Shown piece by piece: positions 55,032 to 63,930 of a DNA stretch of 64,000 bases (its first letter is position 1; every line of letters starts with the position of its first letter). The notes below the pieces were generated by a model. That model did not search any database and was not told where the DNA came from. It saw nothing but the letters and a program-made list of their open reading frames with translations. The stretch comes from Oceanimonas sp052119705 (GTDB lineage: Bacteria > Pseudomonadota > Gammaproteobacteria > Enterobacterales > Aeromonadaceae): assembly GCF_052119705.1 (NCBI RefSeq), contig NZ_JBGQOP010000012.1:29681-93680 (forward strand), read 5' to 3'. The position numbers were made by a program, and so were the translations under genes.

Positions 55032-58000
55032 AAAACCTCCAATCGTTCACGTACTATTCTACTCGCAACAGCGAAATCAAGATTTTGGACCTTCTCCGTC
55101 AGCACGTCCCGCTGATGACTCAATGACTCAAGTACCGAAACCGGCAGCCGTTCAAAGCAGTCGATGGCGTCCATATTTCCCGCCTCGAGCAGCGTCAGTA
55201 ACTGCTCGAGTTGTACTTTGATGCCGTCTTCTGTGACATCCCGAGTGTCTGGTATCGCCGCAATACTCGTCACCGGCTTGGCCGCCGTCACCTGCATGCT
55301 GACGGCTTCAAGTAAAGCCGTCAGCTCCTGCGCCAGCTGTGCTTTCAAGGCAAACAGAGCGGCGGCATTCAACGAGGAAAAGGCCTGTTCCGTGTGCTGT
55401 TCACCGAGGTGTTGCTCGAACGCAGACAAGCGGGCGGCAAAGCTTGCCGCCCCCATGGTGCCCGCCGCGCCCCTGAAGGTATGCAGCGTCGCCGCCGCTG
55501 CCACCGGATCTCGCACTCCAACATGGCGTTCCAGCTCATCAAACAAGGCGCCCGCTTCTTTCTCGAATCCGATCAGCAGTCGTTGGTACAAACCGGCATC
55601 GCCACCGAAACGACGGAGAATGGTGTCCATCTTGTCGCCAGGCTCGGCTTGGCCCGGTACCGCCCGCTCGACGACCAGACCGCCGGAAGTGGAGCAAAAC
55701 GACAGCAGCACAGCCACCAGTTGTTCTATATCCACCGGCTTGCCGATGTGCGCATTCATGCCCGCCGCCAGACAGGCTCGCTGATCTTCCATGCTCACAT
55801 TGGCGGTCATCGCCAGTATCGGCAATTCCAAGCAGGCACCATGAGCCCGAATACGCCGGGTGGCTTCCAGACCATCGATATCGGGCATTTGCATGTCCAT
55901 CAATACCATGTCGAACGCCGTCGGTGCCCCAACTACCTTGCTGACGCCTTCCAGCCCGCCTTCGGCAAGCTCGACAAGGGCGCCTTCGCCGCGCAGTAAT
56001 TCGGCGGCAACCTGACGGTTGAGGGCATTGTCCTCCACCACCAACAGGCGCAACCCTATGAGTCGTTGCCGTGAGGGAGCAGGAATGGCCTTATGCTCCG
56101 ACGCCATGGTCTCTCCTGCCAAAGCTCGCTGCACTGTGCTGATCAACTGTTGCGGCGTCACGGGTTTAGTCAGGAAGTCGGTAAAGGGCGGATTCGCCGT
56201 CTGTTGAGCCTGAGCCAGTTGCTCGCGACCATAGGCCGTGATCATGATAACGGTAGGCAGGTGCTCCTGAACCAGAGTCCGGATCTTAGTCGCCGCCTCC
56301 AGGCCGTTCATGTCCGGCATGGCCCAGTCCATCAGCACCAGGTCATAGTCGTGGTTTTGCTCTATTTCCAGCAAGGCTTGCTGCCCGCTGTTGGCAGTAC
56401 TCACTTGCCAGCCCTGCTGGCGGGCCACCCGGGCCAGGATCTCGGCCGATATCTGATGATCGTCCACCACCAGTACCCGCAGCGGCCGCTCGGACACCTC
56501 AGCCGTCACCAGCGGCTGCACTTCCTGTTCAAGACCCAGTACCACCTCAAAACAGAAGCAGCTTCCCTCACCCAAGGTGCTGGTCACATGCAGCTCGGTC
56601 CCCATCAGCGCCAGCAGCCGTTTGCTGATCACCAACCCAAGGCCGGTCCCGCCAAAACGACGTGCGGTCGAGGCTTCCGCCTGATTGAACCCCTCGAGAA
56701 TATAATCGAGCTTGTCGTCGGCAATGCCGATACCGGTATCGATGACATCTACCCGCAGTCGCACCCATTCCGAGCCTCGACTCAGCTCACTGAGACGAAT
56801 GACTACCTCTCCCTGCTCGGTGAACTTGATGGCGTTACCCGCTAGGTTGATCAGCACCTGCTGCAGGCGCAAGCGATCGCCAATCAGGCTGCGGGGCAGC
56901 GAGGGCGAAAAGTCGAACATCAGCTCCACCGGTTTGATGCCCAGGTTACCGGACAGCACCACCGCCAGCTCCTGCATCAGATCTTCCAGCTCGAACAGGT
57001 GAGGCTCCAGCTGCAGCTTGCCAGCCTCAATTTTGGAGTAATCGAGAATATCGTTTAGCAGCCCCAGCAAGGCTCGGGCGGCCTTGTAAGTCTTAGCAAT
57101 GTAATCACATTGGCGCTGATCCAGCGCCGTCTGCTGCACCAGCTGCAACATGCCCAGTACCGCATTCAGGGGGGTGCGAATTTCATGACTCATGTTGGAG
57201 AGAAAGGTCGATTTGGCGGCACTGGCTTCGTCGGCCCGGGCCTTGGCCTGACGCAAGCCGGTTTCGAGTTCACGCTGGGGGGTGATATCGAGATTGATGC
57301 CCGTGATCCGAATCACATGACCTTCGGCATCGTGTTCGATCTGGGCACCCGCCTGTATATAGCGGATATCGCCATTGGGTAACCGTAGCCGAAACACGGG
57401 ATCGTAGGAGGCCGTTTCCTTCATTGCAGCTTCCATGGCAGCAACGGCGCGCTCTGCATCGTCTGGATGCAGCCGGGCATGCCAGTGCTCGTAGCCAATG
57501 CCTTGCTTGCGTAAGCTCACCGGATAACCGTAAAGCTCGAACATCTTGTCGTTCCAGTCCAACGCATTGTCCGCCAGCGTCCAGGTCCAAATACCCAGCT
57601 GGGCAATATCTGCCGCCATCAACAACTGATCCCGAGCCGCCGTCAGTTCAGCGGTCCGCAGGGCAATCTCGGCTGCCAAGTTGCTGTTAAGTTCAAGTAC
57701 CTGGGCCTCGGCCTCTTTCTGACTGGTGATATCCCGTACCGTCTTCGACGCTCCGATCACCTGGCCTGCGCTGTTAAGAATGGGCGAGACGGTAACAGAC
57801 ACAGGGAATCGGCTGCCGTCTTGCCGCTGGCGAAGGGTATCAAAATGAGGAATATGCTCGCCATTGCGAACCCGGGCAAGAATGCTGGCTTCTTCCTGCT
57901 GCCGGTCTTGTGGCACCACTAGGCGAGTCAACGGCTGGCCAATAGCCACCGACGCGGGATAACCAAAGAGCTGTTCGGCACCCCGGTTCCAGCTGGTGAT

Positions 58001-59098
58001 GACCCCATCAAGCGTCTTGCCGATAATGCCATCAGCCGAGCTCTCGACGATGGCCGCCAGCCTGGCCTGCTCATCCAGTACTTGATGGCGACGTTGGCGG
58101 CTAAGATGAGTGGTGCCGATAAGCAAGGCCGCCAACAGGCTGATCAGCGCGCCCAGCAGGAAAAGTTGCAGCGGCGAGCTTTGATGCAGGGCGGCAATAA
58201 AGGCCGGAGCAACACTAAACTGGGACTCCCAGCGACGACCATACGCCTCGAATTGAATGGTCTGGGTATAGGCAGAAAGAGCCGCGATGGCCTTGGAGTT
58301 ACTGCTGTAGAAGCGTGTGCGCTCGCCAGACGAGTTCACATCAAACAATTCGAGTTGTGCAGCATCAACATCCAGATTCAAGGTAGACAGCACCTCTTCC
58401 ATCAGCAAGGGCGCATAGCTCCAGCCAATCGCCTGCTGCTCACGCTCGGCCTCAGTGCCTGGCGTTATGCCATGACGATAAACCGGCATCAGGATCAAAA
58501 AGGATTGCAATGGCTTGCCGCTGGCCTGCACCAGAGTGATGGGTCCGCTTAGCCGAACTTTCCCGCTACGCATCGCCGCATCTGCCGCGACACGGCGGGT
58601 TTTCTCAGAGCCGATATCCAGGCCGACCGCCTCGATATTACGCTCCACGGGTTCAATATACTGGATAATATAACGTTCGCTGTCGTGGGCATTCAGCTCT
58701 CTGACGCGAAAATCCGGCCAGCCATCGGCACGGGCCTGTTCGACAAAAGCGTCGGTGCCGGCCTGTGACACCCGGCGAATAAAGCCAAAGCCTCGGGCAC
58801 CGGGAAACTCCCTGTCGATGTCGCGCGCCAGGCTGTAACGATGAAACAGCTCACGATCGAGTCGGGCATTTCCGGCGCTCAGCACAGCGCCACGAGCCCC
58901 GCGTAATCCATATTGATAGAGGTCAAGCCGCTGGACAACCGCGGTGTTGGCTCGCGCGGCAGCGTCGGCTACCGCCTCCTCGACTCGCTGCTCGTTACTC
59001 TGATGCAGTTGCCAAGCCAATAATGTACTCATTACCAGTCCGAACATCAGAGTAAGCAATGACCAACGATTTTTTATAAAACCAGGATGTAGCGTCAA
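55028..59098 (-). CDS. Hybrid sensor kinase: CHASE-PAS-PAS-HisKA-HATPase-REC-REC-Hpt
   Basis: 1356 residues. Membrane helix 12-30, periplasmic CHASE domain (about 60-290), membrane helix 308-330, PAS domains (about 345-455 and 490-605), HisKA with phospho-His638 (MSHEIRTP), HATPase (N box near 751, GGTGLGL 816-822), receivers with Asp924 and Asp1068, and a C-terminal Hpt with His1206 (HTFRG). CHASE suggests an extracellular small-molecule ligand. Starts at a TTG (59098) with AGGA 9 nt upstream; the next ATG would delete part of the first helix. Coding DNA looks GC-richer than neighbours. Partner: the downstream receiver-GGDEF gene. Confidence 0.95.
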   Translation of the reverse strand: MTLHPGFIKNRWSLLTLMFGLVMSTLLAWQLHQSNEQRVEEAVADAAARANTAVVQRLDLYQYGLRGARGAVLSAGNARLDRELFHRYSLARDIDREFPGARGFGFIRRVSQAGTDAFVEQARADGWPDFRVRELNAHDSERYIIQYIEPVERNIEAVGLDIGSEKTRRVAADAAMRSGKVRLSGPITLVQASGKPLQSFLILMPVYRHGITPGTEAEREQQAIGWSYAPLLMEEVLSTLNLDVDAAQLELFDVNSSGERTRFYSSNSKAIAALSAYTQTIQFEAYGRRWESQFSVAPAFIAALHQSSPLQLFLLGALISLLAALLIGTTHLSRQRRHQVLDEQARLAAIVESSADGIIGKTLDGVITSWNRGAEQLFGYPASVAIGQPLTRLVVPQDRQQEEASILARVRNGEHIPHFDTLRQRQDGSRFPVSVTVSPILNSAGQVIGASKTVRDITSQKEAEAQVLELNSNLAAEIALRTAELTAARDQLLMAADIAQLGIWTWTLADNALDWNDKMFELYGYPVSLRKQGIGYEHWHARLHPDDAERAVAAMEAAMKETASYDPVFRLRLPNGDIRYIQAGAQIEHDAEGHVIRITGINLDITPQRELETGLRQAKARADEASAAKSTFLSNMSHEIRTPLNAVLGMLQLVQQTALDQRQCDYIAKTYKAARALLGLLNDILDYSKIEAGKLQLEPHLFELEDLMQELAVVLSGNLGIKPVELMFDFSPSLPRSLIGDRLRLQQVLINLAGNAIKFTEQGEVVIRLSELSRGSEWVRLRVDVIDTGIGIADDKLDYILEGFNQAEASTARRFGGTGLGLVISKRLLALMGTELHVTSTLGEGSCFCFEVVLGLEQEVQPLVTAEVSERPLRVLVVDDHQISAEILARVARQQGWQVSTANSGQQALLEIEQNHDYDLVLMDWAMPDMNGLEAATKIRTLVQEHLPTVIMITAYGREQLAQAQQTANPPFTDFLTKPVTPQQLISTVQRALAGETMASEHKAIPAPSRQRLIGLRLLVVEDNALNRQVAAELLRGEGALVELAEGGLEGVSKVVGAPTAFDMVLMDMQMPDIDGLEATRRIRAHGACLELPILAMTANVSMEDQRACLAAGMNAHIGKPVDIEQLVAVLLSFCSTSGGLVVERAVPGQAEPGDKMDTILRRFGGDAGLYQRLLIGFEKEAGALFDELERHVGVRDPVAAAATLHTFRGAAGTMGAASFAARLSAFEQHLGEQHTEQAFSSLNAAALFALKAQLAQELTALLEAVSMQVTAAKPVTSIAAIPDTRDVTEDGIKVQLEQLLTLLEAGNMDAIDCFERLPVSVLESLSHQRDVLTEKVQNLDFAVASRIVRERLEVL

Positions 59099-59275
59099 CG
59101 TATTGATTCCTTTCGCGTCAGACGTGTCGAGCGGGACTTAGCCAAGCAGATACATGCGGAGCCTTGTTTAAGTAACTCTAATGTAGAGGAATCGCTGCCG
59201 TATTAAAACTTCTAAAAAACGCAGCATTCCGGCATAAACTGCCTGAGATGAGATAAACTGGCGATATTGAAATGC

Positions 59276-59306
59276 AAAAAACCCGCTGATTGCTCAACGG
59301 GTTTTT
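59276..59306 (-). terminator. Terminator of tRNA-Ser
   Basis: AAAAACCCG (59276-59284) and CGGGTTTTT (59298-59306) form a stem followed on the minus strand by Ts, 7 nt after the tRNA 3' end. Confidence 0.88.
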
Positions 59307-59312
59307 CTAATT

Positions 59313-59400
59313 TGGCGGTGAGGGAGGGATTCGAACCCTCGATACGTTGCCGTATACACGCTTTCCAGGCGAGCTCCTTAAGCCACTCGGACACCTCACC
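59313..59400 (-). tRNA. tRNA-Ser(GGA)
   Basis: 88 nt including the encoded CCA. GGTGAGG acceptor pairs with CCTCACC; GAGTGGCT D-arm, anticodon loop CTGGAAA (GGA, reads UCC/UCU), a long variable arm typical of Ser tRNAs (TGTATACGGCAACGTATC), and GGTTCGAATCC T-arm. Nearly identical to the E. coli serine GGA tRNA. Confidence 0.98.
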
Positions 59401-59522
59401 AAATTTTTATTTCATATTTTATTTAAGAGTGTCATGTTCACTCCTACTCTATTGATGACATATGTCCTCGGGCTTTCGTAGCTCGCTACGAGACTTTTAC
59501 CTTTTAACAGGCTTCGCCTTGG

Positions 59523-59549
59523 AGCCACTCGGACACTTCACCAAATTTT
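59523..59549 (-). pseudogene. Partial duplicate of the tRNA-Ser 5' end
   Basis: 27 bp repeats 59381-59407 with one mismatch, covering the first 20 nt of the tRNA plus its upstream AAATTTT. Weaker similarity (AAGG...GCCTG) continues toward the anticodon stem, then is lost. The acceptor stem has no 3' partner, so this is a decayed tRNA copy, not a functional gene. Confidence 0.75.
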
Positions 59550-59761
59550 CATTACCTTGCTGTAACAGGCTGCCCCGTTAAGCGAGACGCATGATAGGCA
59601 AGCTGTGCCTAAGCTGCAATCTTTTTTTAGTTATAAAGAATCGCTTGCACACTTTATAACCACTTTGGCTATTTTAGCGCTGATCGTTGGCGAGATAGGC
59701 GATTATGATTGCCAATTCTGGCATAATAGCGACCCAGTTTTTAAGGTGAATTAGGACAATA

Positions 59762-60472
59762 ATGACGGCAACTGCAACTTTTACTCAGCTTAACGAACGC
59801 TTTCGTGGTTACTACCCTGTAGTGATAGACGTAGAGACCGGCGGCTTTAATGCCAAAACCGATGCCTTGCTTGAAATTGCCGCTATTACCCTAAAAATGG
59901 ATAAAAATGGCTGGTTAGTGCCGGATCAAACCTTTCATTTTCATGTCGCCCCCTTCGAAGGCGCCAATCTTGAGCCCGCCGCCCTCGCCTTTACCGGCAT
60001 AGACCCACACAGCGCACTGCGCGGTGCCGTGAGTGAGCGAGAAGCGCTGGAGCAGATCTTTAAAGGTATACGCAAAGGCTTAAAAGCCAATAACTGCCAA
60101 CGCGCGATTATGGTGGCGCATAATGCGTCTTTTGATCATGGTTTTGTGATGGCGGCCGCCGAGCGTACTGACATGAAGCGTAATCCTTTTCATCCCTTTG
60201 CCACCTTCGATACCGCCGCATTAGCGGGCTTAGCACTGGGGCAAACCGTGCTCGCAAAAGCCTGTAAAACGGCGGGCATCAAGTTTGATAATAAAGAAGC
60301 ACACAGCGCGCTGTATGACACGCAAAAAACCACCGAACTATTTTGCTTGATAGTCAACCGCTGGAAAGCCTTAGGCGGCTGGCCATTAGCGGCCATTGAA
60401 AACGACACCCTGGGTTCTGGCGTTACCGCAGTCGAAGGTGACAACGCAACCGAGCAGCAGACCAACGCTTAA
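59762..60472 (+). CDS. rnt: Ribonuclease T
   Basis: 236 residues. DEDDh exonuclease motifs: VIDVETGGF (Exo I), VAHNASFDHGF (Exo II), HSALYDTQKT (Exo III). Trims 3' ends of tRNA, 5S and other stable RNAs. AGGA is 6 nt before the ATG. The extra C-terminal 20 residues are low-complexity. Next to a tRNA gene, which may be coincidence. Confidence 0.96.
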   Translation: MTATATFTQLNERFRGYYPVVIDVETGGFNAKTDALLEIAAITLKMDKNGWLVPDQTFHFHVAPFEGANLEPAALAFTGIDPHSALRGAVSEREALEQIFKGIRKGLKANNCQRAIMVAHNASFDHGFVMAAAERTDMKRNPFHPFATFDTAALAGLALGQTVLAKACKTAGIKFDNKEAHSALYDTQKTTELFCLIVNRWKALGGWPLAAIENDTLGSGVTAVEGDNATEQQTNA

Positions 60473-60528
60473 GTTAATGCTGAGTATTAACTTGCCCTAG
60501 AATGCTATCGCGATAAATCAAACCAAAT

Positions 60529-60564
60529 AAAAAGCCGCAAACCCATTTGGCATTGCGGCTTTTT
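60529..60564 (+). terminator. Rho-independent terminator of rnt
   Basis: AAAAAGCCGCAA and TTGCGGCTTTTT with a 12-nt loop, 57 nt after the rnt stop; symmetrical. Confidence 0.9.
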
Positions 60565-60714
60565 GCCGGAGATCACTTTTAACCTGGCTAATTTTATCAT
60601 GCCTAATTTTTCACCTAATGCGGTCGTCTACTTCCTTCCCAATTTAAAGTTAAGGTTAAGTAAGTACCCATAATGCGCATTACCATAATTAGCCTAGCGA
60701 GTCATAATTGAACC

Positions 60715-61872
60715 ATGTCTTTTGATATTCGCACGTTATTGGTTGCAGTGACATTAGCCACCGCCTTTTGCGCAGGCGCCCGTCTGTTATTGTGGCGGAT
60801 GCACCTGACTATTCCGGGATTGGGTCATTGGGCATTGGCCGGTGGCAGTGCCATCATCGCCTTTATCTGGATCCTGTATTATGGAATATTCCATTGGCAG
60901 CCCGCTTTATTACTGGCACAACTATTTGTCGTTATCAGCCTGATGCTGAGTTGGGATGGTTTTCGACGTTTCCTTGGCAAGCCCTTAACACTCAGTACCT
61001 TAGCTTGGGCCACGACCTTAACTTTAATTTGGGCTCTAATTACATATAGCCACTTCTCTGTAGCAATTACAGCCATCGGTAATTCTGTGCTAATGGCAGC
61101 CTTATCGTTATTAATTGCCCGTGATCTGCTGCTTTCGCCTCAACAACACACACCTGCACTGCGCATCACCGGCAGTATTTATGCTATTAATGGCGCTGTG
61201 TTTTTAACTCGCGCAATGATTGCTCAGGAAAGCCCCACTATGGTCGATCCCTTAAATCCAAATGGGGTCGCCGCGTTCATGTTGCTTTGGTTGTTGTGTT
61301 CTGTGATTGCCATTACCCTTGGCATGATATTGATGACGGCCGAGCGCCTGCAAGCGGACCTTATTATTCAAGCGAATCATGATCCCTTAACCGGTGCACT
61401 TAATCGACGGTCCTCTAACGTGCTTTATAAGAAAGCTATCGCCCACTCACGGCGCCACGCACAGCCGTTAAGTTTATTAATGATGGATCTCGATGAATTT
61501 AAAAAAGTGAATGACCAGTTAGGCCATGCGCTGGGGGACAAAATATTGTGCCGATTCGTGTCGGTGACGCAAAAGACACTGCGCACGGAAGATATATTTT
61601 GTCGCTTTGGCGGTGAAGAATTTGTGGCTTTACTACCAAACACCTCAATGCAGGCGGCGTTAAGCGTCGCTAATCGGTTACGGTGCGCCTTTGAAATAGA
61701 CTCCAGCTTAATGGAAACTAACAAAAGCCATCCTTCTTTTTCCATTACCGTTAGTGTGGGCATCGCAGAACTGCAACCCGATGAAAATTTCGAAAACCTG
61801 CTGCGCCGTGCCGATAACGCGTTATATCTGGCAAAAAATAATGGCCGTAACCGCTGTGAACTCGCCCCGTAA
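60715..61872 (+). CDS. Membrane-bound GGDEF diguanylate cyclase
   Basis: 385 residues: six membrane helices (about 8-205) and a GGDEF domain (about 220-383) with DEFKKVNDQLGHALGD and the active site RFGGEEF. The position five residues before the active site reads RTEDIF (RTED), an RxxD-type I-site. Likely an active cyclase with a membrane sensor part of unknown ligand. Transcribed alone, weak ribosome site. Confidence 0.92.
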   Translation: MSFDIRTLLVAVTLATAFCAGARLLLWRMHLTIPGLGHWALAGGSAIIAFIWILYYGIFHWQPALLLAQLFVVISLMLSWDGFRRFLGKPLTLSTLAWATTLTLIWALITYSHFSVAITAIGNSVLMAALSLLIARDLLLSPQQHTPALRITGSIYAINGAVFLTRAMIAQESPTMVDPLNPNGVAAFMLLWLLCSVIAITLGMILMTAERLQADLIIQANHDPLTGALNRRSSNVLYKKAIAHSRRHAQPLSLLMMDLDEFKKVNDQLGHALGDKILCRFVSVTQKTLRTEDIFCRFGGEEFVALLPNTSMQAALSVANRLRCAFEIDSSLMETNKSHPSFSITVSVGIAELQPDENFENLLRRADNALYLAKNNGRNRCELAP

Positions 61873-61934
61873 ATCGCGGGTTTATTGGTGCATTTAAGCA
61901 GCAAAAATCCCACTTATAAGTCCAGCTATCAATA

Positions 61935-61991
61935 AAAAACGGCGCACCTTTATGCATGCGGATCTCTATATCTAATAAGAACGCCGTTTTT
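61935..61991. terminator. Convergent terminator between the GGDEF gene and modF
   Basis: AAAAACGGCG (61935-61944) and CGCCGTTTTT (61982-61991) pair perfectly around a long (37-nt) loop. A- and T-runs on both sides fit termination of both convergent genes. Confidence 0.6.
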
Positions 61992-61999
61992 CGTCACAT

Positions 62000-63508
62000 T
62001 TATGCCTCTGTGGTTACAAATTGAAACCCATCGCCATCAGGCACAAAACTTAAACGATGGCTAATACAGCTGGGGGCATCTTGCTGATGATGAGACACAA
62101 ACAGCAGCTGAGTGCTGCCCTCCGCCACCAAGAGATCAATCCAGCGCTTCACCCAGTGGCGGTTAAAGCTGTCTAGTCCTTGCAGCGGCTCATCCAAAAT
62201 GAGCAGCGGCGGGTGCTTGACCATGGCGCGCGCAATCAACAACAAGCGCTGTTGGCCGTAAGAGAGATGGCGAAACGGCTCATTAGCCAAATGCTCCATA
62301 CCCAGTAAGTTCAACCACTGATCGGCCAAAGCGATCTGAGTGCTACCGGGCTGCTGATACACACCAATAGAGTCAAAGAATCCCGATAAGATCACCGCCT
62401 TCGGCGTGGAGGTGACTCGGTAATCTTGCTGCATGGTGGTGCTCACGTAGCCGATGTGCTGCTTAATGTCCCAAATGCTTTCGCCACTGCCACGCCGACG
62501 ACCAAAGAGCGTTAAATCGTTGCTGTAACCTTGAGGATGATCGCCGGTCACCAGACTAAGTAGTGTCGATTTACCAGCACCGTTTGGCCCTATCACCTGC
62601 CAGTGTTGGCCAGCGTCTACTTGCCAATTTAAGCCCGCCAGCACCTGCTTATCGCCATAACTGATCAGCATGTTGCGCATTATGATCCGTGGCGTATGGG
62701 CATCTAACGCACGATACTGTGCATCGGGATCGGCAGGCGGCAAGGCGTGCTGTGCCGCTTCCATGCTGGCCAAATGGCGTAATTGCTCAAGTTCAGCCGA
62801 GGCCACAACTTGAGCGCGGGGGCCAGTCACGCTCAGCTCACATTCGGTGAGTAAGCCTAATTGGTCACTAAAGTCGGGGAGCTCCTCTAAGCGATTAACT
62901 ATCAGTATTAAGGTCAAACCGCTCGCCACTAGCGCTTGCAGCAGACTCATTAAACTTTGGTGGGCGGCCACGTCTAAGCCGTCGAAGGGCTCATCTAGAA
63001 TCAATAAGTCAGGCTGTTGTAATAAAGCTCGGCATAATAGTACCTTGCGGGTTTCACCGGTAGAGAGAATTTGAAAGCTGCGGTCTAACAAACCACTAAT
63101 GCCAAAACGCGCCGCCAACTCAATAAGCTGCTCTTCATCACCGCCCTGCTCCAACATAATTTGGCGCGCCGTGCGCCCTGCATCTTGATAATCCAAGAAG
63201 TCGCTTTCATCTTGTTCGCGCTCGCGATCTGCTAAAGCTTGTAGCTGTTCAAACGAAACCCATTCTATGGCGTTGAAGCTATTTTCTACCTGAGCGTTTA
63301 CCTGATTGCTGGCCAGTTTTAGCTCACCGGCCAGGGCGCGCGCCAGTGCGGTTTTGCCGCTACCATTGGCACCGACAAAGCTCCAACACTGGCCTGCCTG
63401 TATTTCAAGCTGAGCAATGGTCAACCTATGCTGGTCACTAATAATAAACTCGGCACTTTCAATACGAATAGCAGCAATACGAATAGCGGCAATAGAATTG
63501 GCGGTCAT
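62000..63508 (-). CDS. modF: Molybdate-type ABC ATPase ModF
   Basis: 502 residues with two ABC ATPase modules: Walker A GANGSGKT and GPNGAGKS; signature LSTGETRK and LSYGQQRL; Walker B LLILDEPFDG and LLILDEPLQG. The tandem arrangement matches E. coli ModF/PhrA, a soluble ABC protein encoded beside modABC with unclear role. modABC and modE are not adjacent here. The N-terminus has an IAAIRIAAIRI duplication from a short DNA repeat. A perfect CRP-type site lies 58 bp upstream. Confidence 0.92.
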   Translation of the reverse strand: MTANSIAAIRIAAIRIESAEFIISDQHRLTIAQLEIQAGQCWSFVGANGSGKTALARALAGELKLASNQVNAQVENSFNAIEWVSFEQLQALADREREQDESDFLDYQDAGRTARQIMLEQGGDEEQLIELAARFGISGLLDRSFQILSTGETRKVLLCRALLQQPDLLILDEPFDGLDVAAHQSLMSLLQALVASGLTLILIVNRLEELPDFSDQLGLLTECELSVTGPRAQVVASAELEQLRHLASMEAAQHALPPADPDAQYRALDAHTPRIIMRNMLISYGDKQVLAGLNWQVDAGQHWQVIGPNGAGKSTLLSLVTGDHPQGYSNDLTLFGRRRGSGESIWDIKQHIGYVSTTMQQDYRVTSTPKAVILSGFFDSIGVYQQPGSTQIALADQWLNLLGMEHLANEPFRHLSYGQQRLLLIARAMVKHPPLLILDEPLQGLDSFNRHWVKRWIDLLVAEGSTQLLFVSHHQQDAPSCISHRLSFVPDGDGFQFVTTEA

Positions 63509-63565
63509 GAACGCAAACTTCCCTAGTCGGTGTAAAGAAAAACCCTATCATCAACATCTCTAGCC

Positions 63566-63581
63566 TGTGATGCAAGTCACA
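63566..63581. promoter_or_regulatory. Perfect CRP-type binding site
   Basis: TGTGATGCAAGTCACA exactly matches the cAMP-CRP consensus TGTGA-N6-TCACA. It lies in the divergent gap between modF (start 58 bp away) and the TIGR02647-type gene (start 104 bp away). Confidence 0.75.
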
Positions 63582-63684
63582 CCGTAAGGAAAATGATAAA
63601 GGGCTTTCTGTGAGCGAAGGCGCAACTGTACGCGCAGGAACAGGCTAACGTAGGGGTGTTATCTTTATTATTGAGGAACGCCCT

Positions 63685-63930
63685 ATGCGCTATGAGACTT
63701 CATCATTACACGAACTTAATTTGTTGCTGAAATTTGACTTAAACACCACACAACAAGGTATTAAGGTGCATAAAGATGCGGAGCCTACTGTAGTTGCTGC
63801 CGCAAAATCTTTATATGACAAAGGTTTAATTACTTTAGATGACGGCGGCTATTTAACGGATTTGGGCCGTGATGCATGCTTGCATGCTCAGTCTCTGTTG
63901 ACGCTACTGCGTGCGCCAGCCATCGCGTGA
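63685..63930 (+). CDS. TIGR02647 family protein
   Basis: 81 residues with DLNTTQQGIKVHKDAEP, LYDKGLIT and DGGYLTDLGRDACLHAQ, the typical segments of this small DNA-binding-like family of unknown function in gammaproteobacteria. GAGGA is 8 nt before the ATG. The last codons and stop are part of a 7-bp tandem repeat. Confidence 0.85.
   Translation: MRYETSSLHELNLLLKFDLNTTQQGIKVHKDAEPTVVAAAKSLYDKGLITLDDGGYLTDLGRDACLHAQSLLTLLRAPAIA

Noticed and set aside
55164..56845. Several 200-250-codon plus-strand frames opposite the hybrid kinase
   Set aside because: Low-complexity antisense translations (Ser/Ala- or His/Gln-rich) of well-defined kinase, receiver and Hpt domains.
59212..59394. 60-codon minus-strand frame over the tRNA region (MSEWLKELAWKACIRQRIEGSN...)
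   Set aside because: It is the translation of tRNA-Ser itself, a well-known false protein.
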